The translations under genes were made by a program, and so were the position numbers. From Nemertoderma westbladi (Eukaryota > Xenacoelomorpha > Nemertodermatida > Nemertodermatidae), in assembly GCA_032718475.1 (NCBI GenBank), contig JAUCBJ010003814.1, positions 1-37,087 of the forward strand: a stretch of 37,087 bases of DNA, written 5' to 3'. Positions 1 through 11,300 of the stretch are shown here, piece after piece (positions within the stretch are counted from its first letter, which is position 1; every line of letters starts with the position of its first letter). The notes beneath the pieces are model-generated. The model did not search any database, was not told the DNA's origin, and worked only from the letters and a program-made list of their open reading frames with translations.

Positions 1-121
1 TAATTAATCTGGACACCCCCCAGTCGGGGTAAATGGTAAAAACCTAAGTGCTGTAATTATATATTAAATTGCACGGAATCTAAAATTTATAAATTATTAA
101 TATATGGTCTAAAGTAATTAG

Positions 122-1030
122 TTATTGAGAGGATACGGTGGATATTGTTGGGCATTTGTCGCAGACTAGGGCATGGTATCGGTTCTTTGCGGGTTGCAGA
201 CAGAAACGACATATACAGTCAATACATGGATCGTGGTAGGATTTATTTTCACACAGCTTGAAATGAAACCCGTGTGATGTGGTTCTTGTTGCTAGGTGAC
301 GGTGTCGTTGGCCGCTGCGTTTCCAGCTAGATGATTGGAACGCAGGGCCCAGCTGGTATTGTTCTGCATTGAAATTTGCATTGCGATCGTTTCTGAAAGT
401 GTTGTACTGTTCTAGAATTGCTGAGTTAAATATGCCTGGGAATTTAAGAACAATGTCATTAGTTAAGGTTTCTTCGTTGATTAATTTCAAAGCGAGCGTG
501 GAGGATGAGGAGATGTGTAGGCCGAGTAACCGTTTTATAAATGTAGATTTTATTTTGTCGATTTCCTTTAGTTGGGGCAGTGTAAGCAGGGGACCAAACT
601 CGGATATTGCGTACGTTGTCATTGGGAAAATCTTCATTTGAAATATTTTCATTCCGGTTTGTACAGAAACTAGATGCAGGTTTCTAAGAGAGCCAATGGC
701 GGAATATGCCTTTTCTTTTTTTGCTTTAATGTGCTTTGTGAACGTCAAAGTTGGTTGTAGGGTGAGTCCCAGATACTCGTAATGGTCACAGATTGTTACA
801 GCCTCCCCATTGTAAAAGAATTTGTCATACAGAGCAAGCCGGCCACCCTTCCTAAACTTAACAATCTTTGTTTTTATTAGGTTAACTTGTAGAGAGTTTT
901 CACAGCACCATTTGTGAAGGTTGTTAAGACCGTCTTGAATATCCCTAGGGTTGGTAGAGTAAAAAGCAAGATCATCGGCATAAAATATACATTTCAGAAG
1001 TACTGGATTGCGCGCCGCAGGGCAGATACG
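122..1030 (-). pseudogene. LINE A1 ORF2, catalytic YADD half and C-terminal Cys/His tail
   Basis: Continuation of the A1 reverse transcriptase after the frameshift. IFYADDLAFYS (about 955-988) carries the two catalytic aspartates of RT motif C. It is followed by the NLHKWCCENSLQVN region, the YEYLGLTLQPTLTF thumb-like block (~775-735), and a C-terminal Cys/His cluster (CIDCICRFC, then HALVCDKC, about 230-160) of the kind found near the end of many LINE ORF2 proteins. The same C-terminal block (EQYQLGPAF, TSHGFH.KLC) recurs in copy A2 at 24143-24346, which shows that A1 and A2 are one family. Bases 3-121 then serve as a short 3' untranslated end. Confidence 0.8.
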
Positions 1031-2415
1031 AGGTCGGCAATGTACAGGATGAAATTCGTCGGAGAAAGGCAATCGCCTTGTAAGAAACCGAGTATTTGTC
1101 GGATTGCATTTGATAGACGTAACCCATCATAGATTTGTATGAAATTTACTTTCAGTATTGATTTGATGATGTTGTATAGTTTCCCTTTGACACCGAAATC
1201 GTGGTAGAGTTTATGGAAGAAAATATTTCGGCTGGTGGAGTCGAAGGCCTTCCGAAAGTCTACGAAAGCCACATAGACTCGTCCCTCAGAGGCAACTAGT
1301 GACGAGATCTCGGAAAGGAGGAGCTTAATTGCGTCAGTTGTAGATTTGCCCGGGGTAAACCCAAATTGTTCTAGTGGTAAACGATGTAAGAGTCTGAGTA
1401 GTAAACGCTTGTTTATAATGGAGGTAAATATCTTGAGAATGACGCTTAGAAGCGCTATGCCGCGGTAATTATCTGGATTGGTAATTTTACCCTTTCCTTT
1501 GTATAGAACCTTGATGAAACTGGACATCCAAACTTCTGGGATTGAGCCTAGATTGAGACACGTGTTATAAAGTAGGACTAAGAGGTGAATAATAAACGGT
1601 AGGCCTTGTTTAAGGTGTTCGTAGTAAATACGATCGGGTCCGCTAGCTTTACGGTTAGCTGCGTGGTTAATAGTATTTTCTACTTCAGCGGCCGTGATTG
1701 GGGCATTATACCATTCATCACTGTTGGTTTCATCATTTGATGTTTCTGGGATGTCGGGAGTATTTAACGGGTCATTTAAGTGACTTAAAAGATTCTCAAA
1801 ATGAGTTTCAAGTTTATCCATTGGTATAGGTGCTACATTGTTTGGTTTGCCTTCTCTCAGCAAAGTCCATGGTGTAATTTCAGTTTGAGCTATACGTTCT
1901 AGAAGGCGATCTTCCTCATAAATTTCACGTTTGTATTTCAGCAGTTTTTTGTATTCACGGCGTGCTTCCCAGAAAATGTCTTTGTCAGTAGTAGAGAAAT
2001 TCCTTTTTGAGAACAAATGCAGCATGTGTAGTTTGCGATCACGACATTCGTTGTCGAACCATGGTTTTCCGTTTTGAGGTCGTCTTATCGACTTTGGTAG
2101 AACTGAGTCTGTTATAGCATCAGTTAAACATCTGTTGGCAACATTGATATCAGCGTTAACAGCTAGTTCGAAGGCTGCTACTGAAAGGAGCGGGTGGTCT
2201 CGTAGTTTGCTGGTGTTCAAATTCCGCGAAACTAGCGGGGCACGCTGGTTGAGTGGAGACATACGACCTGGTAAGGCGACAGATAAAGTAACTCGTTGAT
2301 GTTTTCGGATAGGGTTGTATGGTATTTCTACTGATGGTGATTGATTGAGGGGCAAGGGAGTCTTTATAAAGAGTAGATCTATAGTGCTTTGTCCTTGTGG
2401 TGATAAACTAAATTT
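994..2415 (-). pseudogene. LINE A1 ORF2, endonuclease end and N-terminal reverse transcriptase
   Basis: Open frame on the minus strand; codons upstream of about 2415 look like flanking sequence. Motifs in order: endonuclease end STIDLLFI (~2390); a linker with PWFDNECRDRK (~2070-2040); RT motif KASGPD (~1650); NPDNYRGIALLSVILKIF (~1480-1425); FGFTPGKSTTDAI (~1365-1330); VAFVDFRKAFDS with the first catalytic Asp (1235-1272); GFLQGDCLSPTNF (~1100-1060). The frame is lost just before the YADD box and ends at 994. The YADD half is in another frame (122-1072). One small indel near 1005-1030, in a GC-rich stretch, would explain the break. Apart from that the reading frame is clean, so the insertion is probably fairly young. 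Not expected to be functional: it is truncated and frameshifted. Confidence 0.8.
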
Positions 2416-2941
2416 AATACACGCAAAAGTTAATAAATAAAATATAGTGGCTCTTGTGCTACCAGACATCTGATTAATTTCAAAAATGTAACTGGAGGTT
2501 ACATGTGACTTTAGTTTATCCCTCCACATATGAGTGGGCACAGTGTAGGCTACACTGTAGGATACAGATATGAGATGGAGGTGGTATACTACAGTACATT
2601 AGTACTAGGCCTACTCCTTATTCAGGGTAATGCTGTAATGACGTAGTGCAGTAGTGTTAGTTAGTAAACTGCAATTACAATAAAAACTGCAAAGCATCGT
2701 TTACTGACGTCTGATGACAATACAGCAATATTGCTGTACCTGTAGCTGTACTGCTTTCAGGCTTTACTGCAAATAATCCTGATATCGGGCATCGGGTTGT
2801 CGGGATAACAACACAGCATCAGTTATTTATTCCAGGTAGGCCTACGTTACGGTTACCTGATTACTGCACACTTCACTTTTCGGCCTACTGCTGTACTGCT
2901 GTACTGACTCTACTGCAGTACTGACACTGTAATATTTGGAC
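2416..2941. other. Upstream region of TMEM33
   Basis: About 525 bases without a recognisable gene, between the LINE A1 5' end and the TMEM33 start codon. The stretch is notably rich in the words TACTGTAG, CTGTACTGC and TAGGCCTA, so it looks like low-complexity or degenerate repeat material. It must contain the TMEM33 promoter and 5' leader if that gene is transcribed from here, but I see no convincing TATA box or other promoter element. Confidence 0.5.
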
Positions 2942-3718
2942 ATGTCTACCGATGCTACAAACGCACCCGACGCCGGGCCAAACCAACACTCAGGGTCGTC
3001 CTTCACCCGCATCTGTTCCTACATCGCGGGTCACCGCATGGAAGCGGCACTATGCGCCTCTCGCATCTTTACCGCCGTCTGCTCTGTACTGTTCGTCCTT
3101 CCCCTAATGGGCTCCTCCACCTCGTTCTACCAACGCGCCCTAATCGCCAGCGCTATAACATCAGCCCTCCGTCTCCACCAACGGCTCCCGAATGTCCAGT
3201 TCTCCCGCCAGTTCCTCTCTCGCGTCGTCACCGAGGACTCCGCTCATTACCTCATGTACGCCGTTATTTTCATCACCTCGTACCCTCTGACCCCGGTAAT
3301 CGTTCCCGTCTTCCTATTTGCCGCGCTCCATTCCGGGTCCTGGTTGAGAACTCTCCTAATAGGATCAGGTCTCGCCTCGAATAACTCACTCGTTGCTCTG
3401 CTGACTAAACTCTCCGCCAAACAGGTGGAGATCTTGAGATTCATAGCGATTATGGAGATAGCTATCTTCCCTATCACGCTGTTCACTCTGTTCAGCGGGC
3501 AGGGCAGTCTGCTGACGCCCTTCATCTACTATCGATTCGTCACTCTGCGATACTCCTCCCAACGCAACCCCTACTGTAGGCAGATATTCCACGAGTACCG
3601 ACTGGCTACCGAGTACCTCGCCTCGCACCAAAAATGTCCCGGGGTCGTGAGATCTCTCCTTTATAAGTTGGTCGCGTTTCTATCGAGATTATCACCGGTC
3701 CCGCAAACCCAGCAATAA
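2942..3718 (+). CDS. TMEM33: TMEM33 homologue (Kr-h2/Pom33 family), single exon
   Basis: A complete 258-residue frame. The ATG at 2942 is preferred over an in-frame TTG at 2936, and it has a purine at -3. The protein matches the TMEM33 / Kruppel-homologue 2 / yeast Pom33 family of multi-pass ER and nuclear-envelope membrane proteins. These shape the ER tubular network, act in the unfolded-protein response and assist nuclear pore distribution. Family signatures: SFYQRALIAS (61-70), LRLHQRLP (76-83), FSGQGSLLTPFIYYRF (184-199) and RNPYCR (208-213). Hydrophobic segments lie at about 35-56, 103-127 and 165-184. Human TMEM33 is about 247 residues, so the length is full. No intron interrupts the frame, whereas vertebrate TMEM33 is multi-exon. 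The CDS is markedly more GC-rich than its flanks. There is no stop or frameshift, so a working gene or an intact retrocopy are both possible. Confidence 0.93.
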   Translation: MSTDATNAPDAGPNQHSGSSFTRICSYIAGHRMEAALCASRIFTAVCSVLFVLPLMGSSTSFYQRALIASAITSALRLHQRLPNVQFSRQFLSRVVTEDSAHYLMYAVIFITSYPLTPVIVPVFLFAALHSGSWLRTLLIGSGLASNNSLVALLTKLSAKQVEILRFIAIMEIAIFPITLFTLFSGQGSLLTPFIYYRFVTLRYSSQRNPYCRQIFHEYRLATEYLASHQKCPGVVRSLLYKLVAFLSRLSPVPQTQQ

Positions 3719-4015
3719 GGCATAGTAGTTGGATTAACAGTCAACCCATGTGTTGGTTAACCGATGATTAACAAGAGTTAGCGGTTAATCTCTCACCACT
3801 ACCGGTAGCCCATATAACTGCTAATTCCCTGTCGCTACGGAACGGTCGGTAACTTTGTGACAATATCAAGTACTTCTAGTATTGTGAATGCCGTTCGCTG
3901 TAGCTAATAATTTATGGATATAGTCGGATATATCCGGCTTTATTCGCTAAATATTCTACTCTAACCTCCCCTCTACTTTATTTTCGATATCACTTATATA
4001 ATTTTGATTATAAAA
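3719..4015. other. AT-rich intergenic sequence 3' of TMEM33
   Basis: Non-coding. It should hold the TMEM33 3' UTR, but I see no AATAAA close to the stop codon. A short run at 3733-3800 repeats the words GGATTAACAGT, GGTTAACCG and GGTTAATC in both orientations, a weak imperfect inverted structure. Nothing else is recognisable. Confidence 0.45.
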
Positions 4016-4092
4016 CAGCGCTGCTTTCCTACCGGTGGGGTAAAGTTAATTTCTTAACAGCGTGGAATTAAGTTTCCCCTGCAGCAGCGCTG
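4016..4092. repeat. 77-bp imperfect hairpin (inverted repeat)
   Basis: The outer arms CAGCGCTGCT (4016-4025) and AGCAGCGCTG (4083-4092) are perfect reverse complements. The inner arms GGGGTAAAGTTAATT (4037-4051) and AATTAAGTTTCCCC (4066-4079) also pair with few mismatches. It could be a tiny MITE remnant or a structured 3' element; it lies about 300 bases after the TMEM33 stop. Confidence 0.6.
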
Positions 4093-4121
4093 AGTGAATA
4101 GCGTTGGTTAGTAGATATATT

Positions 4122-4537
4122 TAGTGCTGCGAACTGAAACAATGTTTGTCGGTTTCAGTTTCAGTTCGAATAATCCTGTATATTTCAGTTTTAGTTCCCA
4201 AAAAATAGTTTCAGTTCTCGTTTTAAACATTTTCGCAACTGCCTTAGCTGTGGGGCCAATCGTTTGGTCGTCACGTCCGAAATCACCAACCAATGGACCT
4301 GGCTACCGTTTATTTGTTTTTATCATGAAAATACCGGAAATTTTAACCTGCAAAAAGACAAATTTTACGAATATAATTACGTATTACTTGAAATATACTA
4401 TCTAATTACCCTTTGTCATACAGTTGACCTCGTTCGCTCGGGGTCACCTCTAGTTCCAGTTTAAAAAAGTTGCAGTTCAGCAAAAAATTCCAGACAGTTG
4501 CAGTTTGATTTCAGTTCCAGTTCACTTCGCAGCACTA
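4122..4537. mobile_element. MITE-like element with hAT-type termini, 416 bp
   Basis: The left end TAGTGCTGCGAACTGAA (from 4122) and the reverse complement of the right end TAGTGCTGCGAAGTGAA (ending 4537) match at 16 of 17 bases, so these are terminal inverted repeats. The TAGTG start is typical of hAT transposons. The inside has no protein-coding potential and is filled with variants of TTTCAGTT and GCAGTT in both orientations, a subterminal repeat pattern common in non-autonomous hATs. An 8-bp target duplication is not clear: both flanks are (AT)-rich (GATATATT and TATATCCG). The family assignment therefore rests on the termini only. Confidence 0.65.
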
Positions 4538-5316
4538 TATATCCGTAACTGCGTAACGTGTGCCGAAAATATTGTCCCGCGTGGTTTCGGTTATTCATTC
4601 TAGTTTACTTTTCCGCTGGTTTACAATTATATTTCTCTGTTTTCTCAAACGATAACAATATAGAGAATATATAACCCAAATAAATGATATGTGCTGATAA
4701 ACTGAGATTACACCTTACGTTTACACAATCTGCAACTTATTTTTGTGCGTTCGAGTCTTGAAAATATTTTTAAGCTATTTCTTTCTGAATTGAATTTATA
4801 AATTATAAAAACTCTGGTAAAGGATAAGCGACTGTCACCAAAATGAGTACGGCTGTATAATATTCTGACTCTTCAATTAATATTTGGATTCGTTTAGTAA
4901 CAATTAATTTACCCTATTTTATGTTAGCCCTACACCAACCGAGGTTTATGTGAGCCGAGTTATCGTATGTTTGTGTTGAATAATATTTTTGTCGCTTTTG
5001 TACACTTTAATGGTTTGGGTTTAATTAGTTAGTTACTGTACATTCTTATAATTCGATGTTCGAATCGATTTGTTTTAATACATCCCATACGATCGCTGAG
5101 TAGTTTCGTGTTGCGTTCTGATGTACTTTTTTTCAATTTCTCATGTAAATTACACAGATAGAATATAATAATGCACCAAGTTATTATTGTTGTTGTATTT
5201 TCTTTTACCAATATCTACTTGATGCAATTTATTGTAAACTATGTGCTATTTATCATAAATGATTATAGATTCAAGGTGTTGTTATAGTAATAATTTATTT
5301 CAGTTATTTGGGAAGT
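4538..5316. other. AT-rich non-coding spacer
   Basis: No exon with recognisable protein similarity in any frame, no RNA gene and no clear repeat. Short open frames here have no family signature and AT-driven composition. It ends directly at the first unit of the 29-bp minisatellite. Confidence 0.5.
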
Positions 5317-8300
5317 ATTGGTTGCTAAGTGGATGAACTAGCCTAATTGGTTGCTAAGAGGATGAGCTAGCCTAATCGGTTGCTAACTGGATGAGCTAGC
5401 TTAATTGGTTTCTAAGAGGATGAGCTGGCCTAATTGGTTGCTAAGAGGATGAGCTAGCCTAATCGGTTGCTAACTGGATGAGCTAGCCTAATTTGTTGCT
5501 AAGAGGATGAGCTAGCCTAATTGGTTGCTAAGAGGATGAGCTGGCCTAATTGGTTGCTAAGTGGAGGAGCTGGCCTAATTGGTTGCTAAGAGGATGAGCT
5601 AGCCTAATTGGTTGCTAAGAGGATGAGCTAGCCTAATTGGTTGCTAAGTGGAGGAGCTGGCCTAATTGGTTGCTAAGAGGAGGAGCTGGCCTAATTGGTT
5701 GCTAAGAGGATGAGCTAGCCTAATTGGTTGCTAAGTGGAGGAGCTGGCCTAATTGGTTGCTAAGAGGAGGAGCTGGCCCAATTGGTTGCTAAGAGGATGA
5801 GCTAGCCTAATTGGTTGCTAAGTGGAGGAGCTAGCCTAATTGGTTGCTAAGAGGATGAGCTAGCCTAATTGGTTGCTAAGTGGAGGAGCTGGCCTAATTG
5901 GTTGCTAAGAGGAGGAGCTGGCCTAATTGGTTGCTAAGTGGAGGAGCTGGCCTAATTGGTTGCTAAGTGGGGGAGCTGGCCTAATTGGTTGCTAAGAGGA
6001 TGACCTGGCCTAATTGGTTGTTAAGAGGATGCGCTAGCCTAATTGGTTGCTAAGAAGAGGAGCTAGCCTAATTGGTTGCTAAGTGGAGGAGCTGGCCTAA
6101 TTGGTTGCTATGAGGATGAGCTAGCCTAATTGGTTGCTAAGTGGAGGAGCTGGCCTAATTGGTTGCTAAGAGGATGAGCTGGCCTAATTGGTTGCTAAGA
6201 GGAGGAGCTGGCCTAATTGGTTGCAAGAGGAGGAGCTGGCCTAATTGGTTGTAAGAGGAGGAGCTAGCCTAATTGGTTGCTAAGTGGAGGAGCTAGCCTG
6301 ATTGGTTGCTAAGTGGAGGAGCTAGCCTGATTGGTTGCTAAGTGGAGGAGCTAGCCTAATTGGTTGTTAAGAGGATGAGCTAGCGTAATTGGTTGTTAAG
6401 AGGAGGAGCTGGCCTAATTGGTTGCTAAGAGGAGGAGCTAGCCTAATTGGTTGCTAAGAGGATGAGCTAGCCTAATTGGTTGCTAAGAGGATGAGCTAGC
6501 CTAATTGGTTGCTAAGAGGATGAGCTAGCCTAATTGGTTGCTAAGAGGATGAGCTAGCCTAATTGGTTGCAAGAGGAGGAGCTGGCCTAATTGGTTGCAA
6601 GAGGATGAGCTGGCCTAATTGGTTGCTAAGAGGATGAGCTGGCCTAATTGGTTGTAAGAGGAGGAGCTGGCCTAATTGGTTGCTAAGAGGATGAGCTAGC
6701 CTAATTGGTTGCTAAGAGGATGAGCTAGCCTAATTGGTTGCTAAGAGGATGAGCTAGCCTAATTGGTTGCAAGAGGAGGAGCTAGCCTAATTGGTTGCAA
6801 GAGGAGGAGCTGGCCTAATTGGTTGCAAGAGGATGAGCTGGCCTAATTGGTTGCAAGAGGATGAGCTGGCCTAATTGGTTGCTAAGAGGATGAGCTAGCC
6901 TAATTGGTTGCTAAGAGGAGGAGCTTGCCTAATTGGTTGCTAAGTGGAGGAGCTGGCCTAATTGATTGCTAAGAGGATGCGCTAGCCTAATTGGTTGCTA
7001 AGAGGAGGAGCTAGCCTAATTGGTTGCTAAGTGGAGGAGCTGGCCTAATTGGTTGCTAAGAGGATGAGCTAGCCTAATTGCTTGCTAAGAGGATGAGCTG
7101 GCCTAATTGGTTGCTAAGAGGATGCGCTAGCCTAATTGGTTGCTAAGTGGAGGAGCTAGCCGAATTGGTTGCTAAGTGGAGGAGCTAGCCTAATTGGTTG
7201 TTAAGAGGATGAGCTAGCCTAATTGGTTGTTAATAGGATGAGCTAGCCTAATTGGTTGCTAAGAGGAGGAGCTAGCCTAATTGGTTGCTAAGTGGAGGAG
7301 CTGGCCTAATTGGTTGCTAAGAGGATGAGTGAGCCTAATTGGTTGTTAAGAGGATGAGCTAGCCTAAGTGGTTGTTAAGAGGATGAGCTAGCCTAATTGG
7401 TTGCAGGAGGAGGAGCTGGGCTACTTTGTTGCAAGAGGAGGAGCTGGCCTAATTGGTTACTAAGAGGAGGAGCTGGTCTAATTGGTTGCAAGAGGATGAG
7501 CTGGCCTAATTGGTTGCTAAGAGGAGGAGCTGGCCTAATTGGTTGCAAGAGGAGGAGCTGGCCTAATTGGTTGCTAAGTGGAGGAGCTGGCCTAATTGGT
7601 TGCTAAGTGGATGAGCTGGCCTAATTGGTTGCAAGAGGAGGAGCTGGCCTAATTGGTTGCTAAGAGGATGAGCTGGCCTAATTGGTTGTAAGAGGAGGAG
7701 CTGGCCTAATTGGTTGCAAGAGGATGAGCTGGCCTAATTGGTTGCTAAGAGGAGGAGCTGGCCTAATTGGTTGCTAAGAGGATGAGCTAGCCTAATTGGT
7801 TGCTAAGAGGATGAGCTAGCCTAATTGGTTGCAAGAGGAGGAGCTGGCCTAATTGGTTGCAAGAGGATGAGCTGGCCTAATTGGTTGCTAAGAGGAGGAG
7901 CTGGCCTAATTGGTTGCTAAGAGGAGGAGCTGGCCTAATTGGTTGCAAGAGGATGACCTGGCCTAATTGGTTGCTAAGAGGAGGAGCTAGCCTAATTGGT
8001 TGCAAGAGGATGAGCTGGCCTAATTGGTTGCTAAGAGGATGAGCTACCCTAATTGGTTGCTAAGAGGAGGAGCTGGACTAATTGGTTGCTAAGTGGAGGA
8101 GCTAGCCTAATTGGTTGCAAGAGGAGGAGCTGGCCTAATTGGTTGCTAAGAGGATGAGCTAGCCTAATTGGTTGCTAAGTGGAGGAGCTGGCCTAATTGG
8201 TTGATAAGAGGATGAGCTAGCCTAATTGGTTGCTAAGAGGATGAGCTGGCCTAATTGGTTGCTAAGAGGATGCGCTAGCCTAATTGGTTGCTAAGTGGAG

Positions 8301-11300
8301 GAGCTAGCCTGATTGGTTGCTAAGTGGAGGAGCTAGCCTAATTGGTTGTTAAGAGGATGAGCTAGCGTAATTGGTTGTTAAGAGGATGAGCTAGCCTAAT
8401 TGGTTGCAAGAGGAGGAGCTGGCCTAATTGGTTGCTAAGAGGATGAGCTAGCCTAATTGGTTGCTAAGGGGAGGAGCTAGCCCAATTGGTTGCTAAGTGG
8501 AGGAGCTAGCCTAATTGGTTGCTAAGAGGATGAGCTAGCCTAATTGGTTGATAAGTGGGGGAGCTGGCCTAATTGTTGCTAAGAGGATGAGCTGGCCTAA
8601 TTGGTTGCTAAGACGATGCGCTAGCCTAATTGGTTGCTAAGAGGAGGAGCTAGCCTAATTGGTTGCTAAGTGGAGGAGCTGGCCTAATTGGTTGCTAAGA
8701 GGATGAGCTAGCCTAATTGGTTGCTAAGTGGAGGAGCTGGCGTAATTGGTTGCCAAGATGATGAGCTAGCCTAATTGGTTGCAAGAGGAGGAGCTGGCCT
8801 AATTGGTTGCTAAGAGGATGAGCTAGCCTAATTGGTTGCAAGAGGAGGAGCTGGCCTAATTGGTTGCAAGAGGATGGGCTGGCCTAATTGGTTGCTAAGA
8901 GGATGAGCTAGCCTAATTGGTTGCTAAGAGGAGGTGCTTGCCTAATTGGTTGCTAAGTGGAGGAGCTGGCCTAATTGATTGCTAAGAGGATGCACTAGCC
9001 TAATTGGTTGCTAAGAGGAGGAGCTAGCCTAATTGGTGGCTAAGTGGAGGAGCTGGCCTAATTGGTTGCTAAGAGGATGAGCTAGCCTAATTGGTTGCTA
9101 AGAGGATGAGCTGGCCTAATTGGTTGCTAAGAGGATGCGCTAGCCTATTTGGTTGCTAAGTGGATGAGCTAGCCTAATTGGTTGCTAAGTGGAGGAGCTA
9201 GCCTAATTGGTTGTTAAGAGGATGAGCTAGCCTAATTGGTTGTTAAGAGGATGAGCTACCCTAATTGGTTGCTAAGAGGAGGAGCTAGCCTAATTGGTTG
9301 CTAAGTGGAGGAGCTGGCCTATTTGGTTGCTAAGAGGATGAGCGAGCCTAATTGGTTGTTAAGAGGATGAGCTAGCCTAATTTGTTGTTAAGAGGATGAG
9401 CTAGCCTAATTGGTTGCAAGAGGAGGAGCTGGGTTACTTTGTTGCAAGAGGAGGAGCTGGCCTAATTGGTTGCTAAGAGGAGGAGCTGGCCTAATTGGTT
9501 GCAAGAGGATGAGCTGGACGTATTGGTTGCTAAGAGGAGGAGCTGGCCTAATTGGTTGCAAGAGGAGGAGCTGGCCTAATTGGTTGCTAAGTGGAGGAGC
9601 TGGCCTAATTGGTTGCTAACAGGATGAGCGAGCCTAATTGGTTAAGAGGATGAGCTGGCCTAATTGGTTGCTAAGAGGAGGAGCTGGCCTAATTGGTTGC
9701 AAGAGGATGAGCTGGCCTAATTGGTTGCTAAGAGGAGGAGCTGGCCTAATTGGTTGCAAGAGGAGGAGCTATCCTAATTGGTTACAAGTGGAGGAGCTGG
9801 CCTAATTGGTTGCTAAGAGGAGGAGCTGGCCTAATTGGTTGCAAGAGGAGGAGCTGGCCTAATTGGTTGCTAAGAGGAGGAGCTGGCCTAATTGGTTGCA
9901 AGAGGAGGAGCTGACCTAATTGGTTGCTAAGAGGAGGAGCTGGCCTAATTGGTTGCTAAGAGGAGGAGCTGGCCTAATTGGTTGCTAAGAGGAGGAGCTA
10001 TCCTAATTGGTTACAAGTGGAGGAGCTGGCCTAATTGGTTGCTAAGAGGAGGAGCTGGCCTAATTGGTTGCAAGAGGAGGAGCTGGCCTAATTGGTTGCT
10101 AAGAGGATGAGCTGGCCTAATTGGTTGTAAGAGGAGGAGCTGGCCTAATTGGTTGCAAGAGGATGAGCTGGCCTAATTGGTTGCTAAGAGGAGGAGCTGG
10201 CCTAATTGGTTGCTAAGAGGATGAGCTAGCCTAATTGGTTGCTAAGAGGATGAGCTAGCCTAATTGGTTGCTTAGAGGATGAGCTAGCCTAATTGATTGC
10301 AAGAGGAGGAGCTGGCCTAAATGGTTGCAAGAGGATGAGCTGGCCTAATTGGTTGCTAAGAGGAGGAGCTGGCCTAATTGGTTGCTAAGAGGATGAGCTA
10401 GCCTAATTGGTTGCTTAGAGGATGAGCTAGCCTAATTGATTGCAAGAGGAGGAGCTGGCCTAATTGGTTGCAAGAGGATGAGCTGGCCTAATTGGTTGCT
10501 AAGAGGAGGAGCTGGCCTAATTGGTTGCTAAGATGAGGAGCTGGCCTAATTGGTTGCTAAGAAGAGGAGCTGGCCTAATTGGTTGCAAGAGGATGACCTG
10601 TCCTAATTGGTTGCTAAGAGGAGGAGCTGGCCTAAATGGTTGCTAAGAGGATGAGCTGGCCTAATTGGTTGCTAAGAGGATGAGCAAGCCTAATTAGTTG
10701 CTAAGAGGGTGAGCTAGCCTAATTGGTTGCTAAGAGGATGAGCTGGCTTAATTTGTTGCTAAGAGGAGGAGCTAGCCTAATTGGTTACTAAGAGGAGGAG
10801 CTGGCCTAATTGGTTGCTAAGAGGAGGAGCTGGCCTAATTGGTTGCTAAGTGGATGAGCTAGCCTAATTGGTTGCAAGAAGAGGAGCTGGCCTAATTGGT
10901 TGCTAAGAGGATGAGCTAGCCTAATTGGTTGCTAAGAGGAGGAGCTGGCCTAAATGGTTGCAAGAGGATGAGCTAGCCTAATTGAATGCAAGAGGAGGAG
11001 CTGGCCTAATTGGTTGCAAGAGGATGAGCTGGCCTAATTGGTTGCTAAGAGGAGGAGCTGGCCTAATTGGTTGCTAAGATGAGGAGCTGGCCTAATTGGT
11101 TGCTAAGAGGAGGAGCTGGCCTAATTGGTTGCAAGAGGATGACCTGTCCTAATTGGTTGCTAAGAGGAGGAGCTGGCCTAAATGGTTGCAAGAGGATGAG
11201 CTGGCCTAATTGGTTGCTAAGAGGATGAGCAAGCCTAATTAGTTGCTAAGAGGGTGAGCTAGCCTAATTGGTTGCAAGAGGATGAGCTGGCCTAATTGGT

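Larger units (their letters stand above)
3..2415 (-). mobile_element. LINE (non-LTR retrotransposon) copy A1, 5'-truncated
   Basis: Read on the minus strand this is the 3' part of a LINE. It holds the last residues of the endonuclease domain (STIDLLFI near 2390), a full reverse transcriptase domain and a Cys-rich tail. The 3' terminus appears to lie at about base 3. The words ATTAAT, CACCCCC and CGGGGTAAAT near bases 3-35 recur in the same order at 23925-23955, where copy A2 ends. There is no poly-A tail; the terminus is AT-rich (ATTAATTA). The 5' limit near 2415 is inferred from where recognisable protein stops, so the true junction may be some tens of bases away. Target-site duplications cannot be tested because the 3' flank lies outside the window. 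The clade is probably in the I/Jockey/CR1 group, but I cannot place it exactly. Confidence 0.85.

Noticed and set aside
3052-3631. Alternative frames on both strands inside TMEM33
   Set aside because: They are shadows of the GC-rich TMEM33 frame, which alone has family similarity.
4108-4464. Three short frames between 4108 and 4464
   Set aside because: They lie inside the hAT-like MITE, carry no protein signature and run in conflicting directions.
4538-5316. Upstream copine exons (C2 domains) here or in 19089-20700
   Set aside because: I searched for copine C2 and first MIDAS strings by eye and found none; they may lie further upstream or be too short to see.
7397-7606. Frames in the 29-bp array such as GGAGLIGCKRRSWPNWLL (also 9410-9619 and, on the other strand, 15131-15349)
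   Set aside because: 29- and 28-bp units shift frame at every copy; the frames are short chance openings in variant runs.
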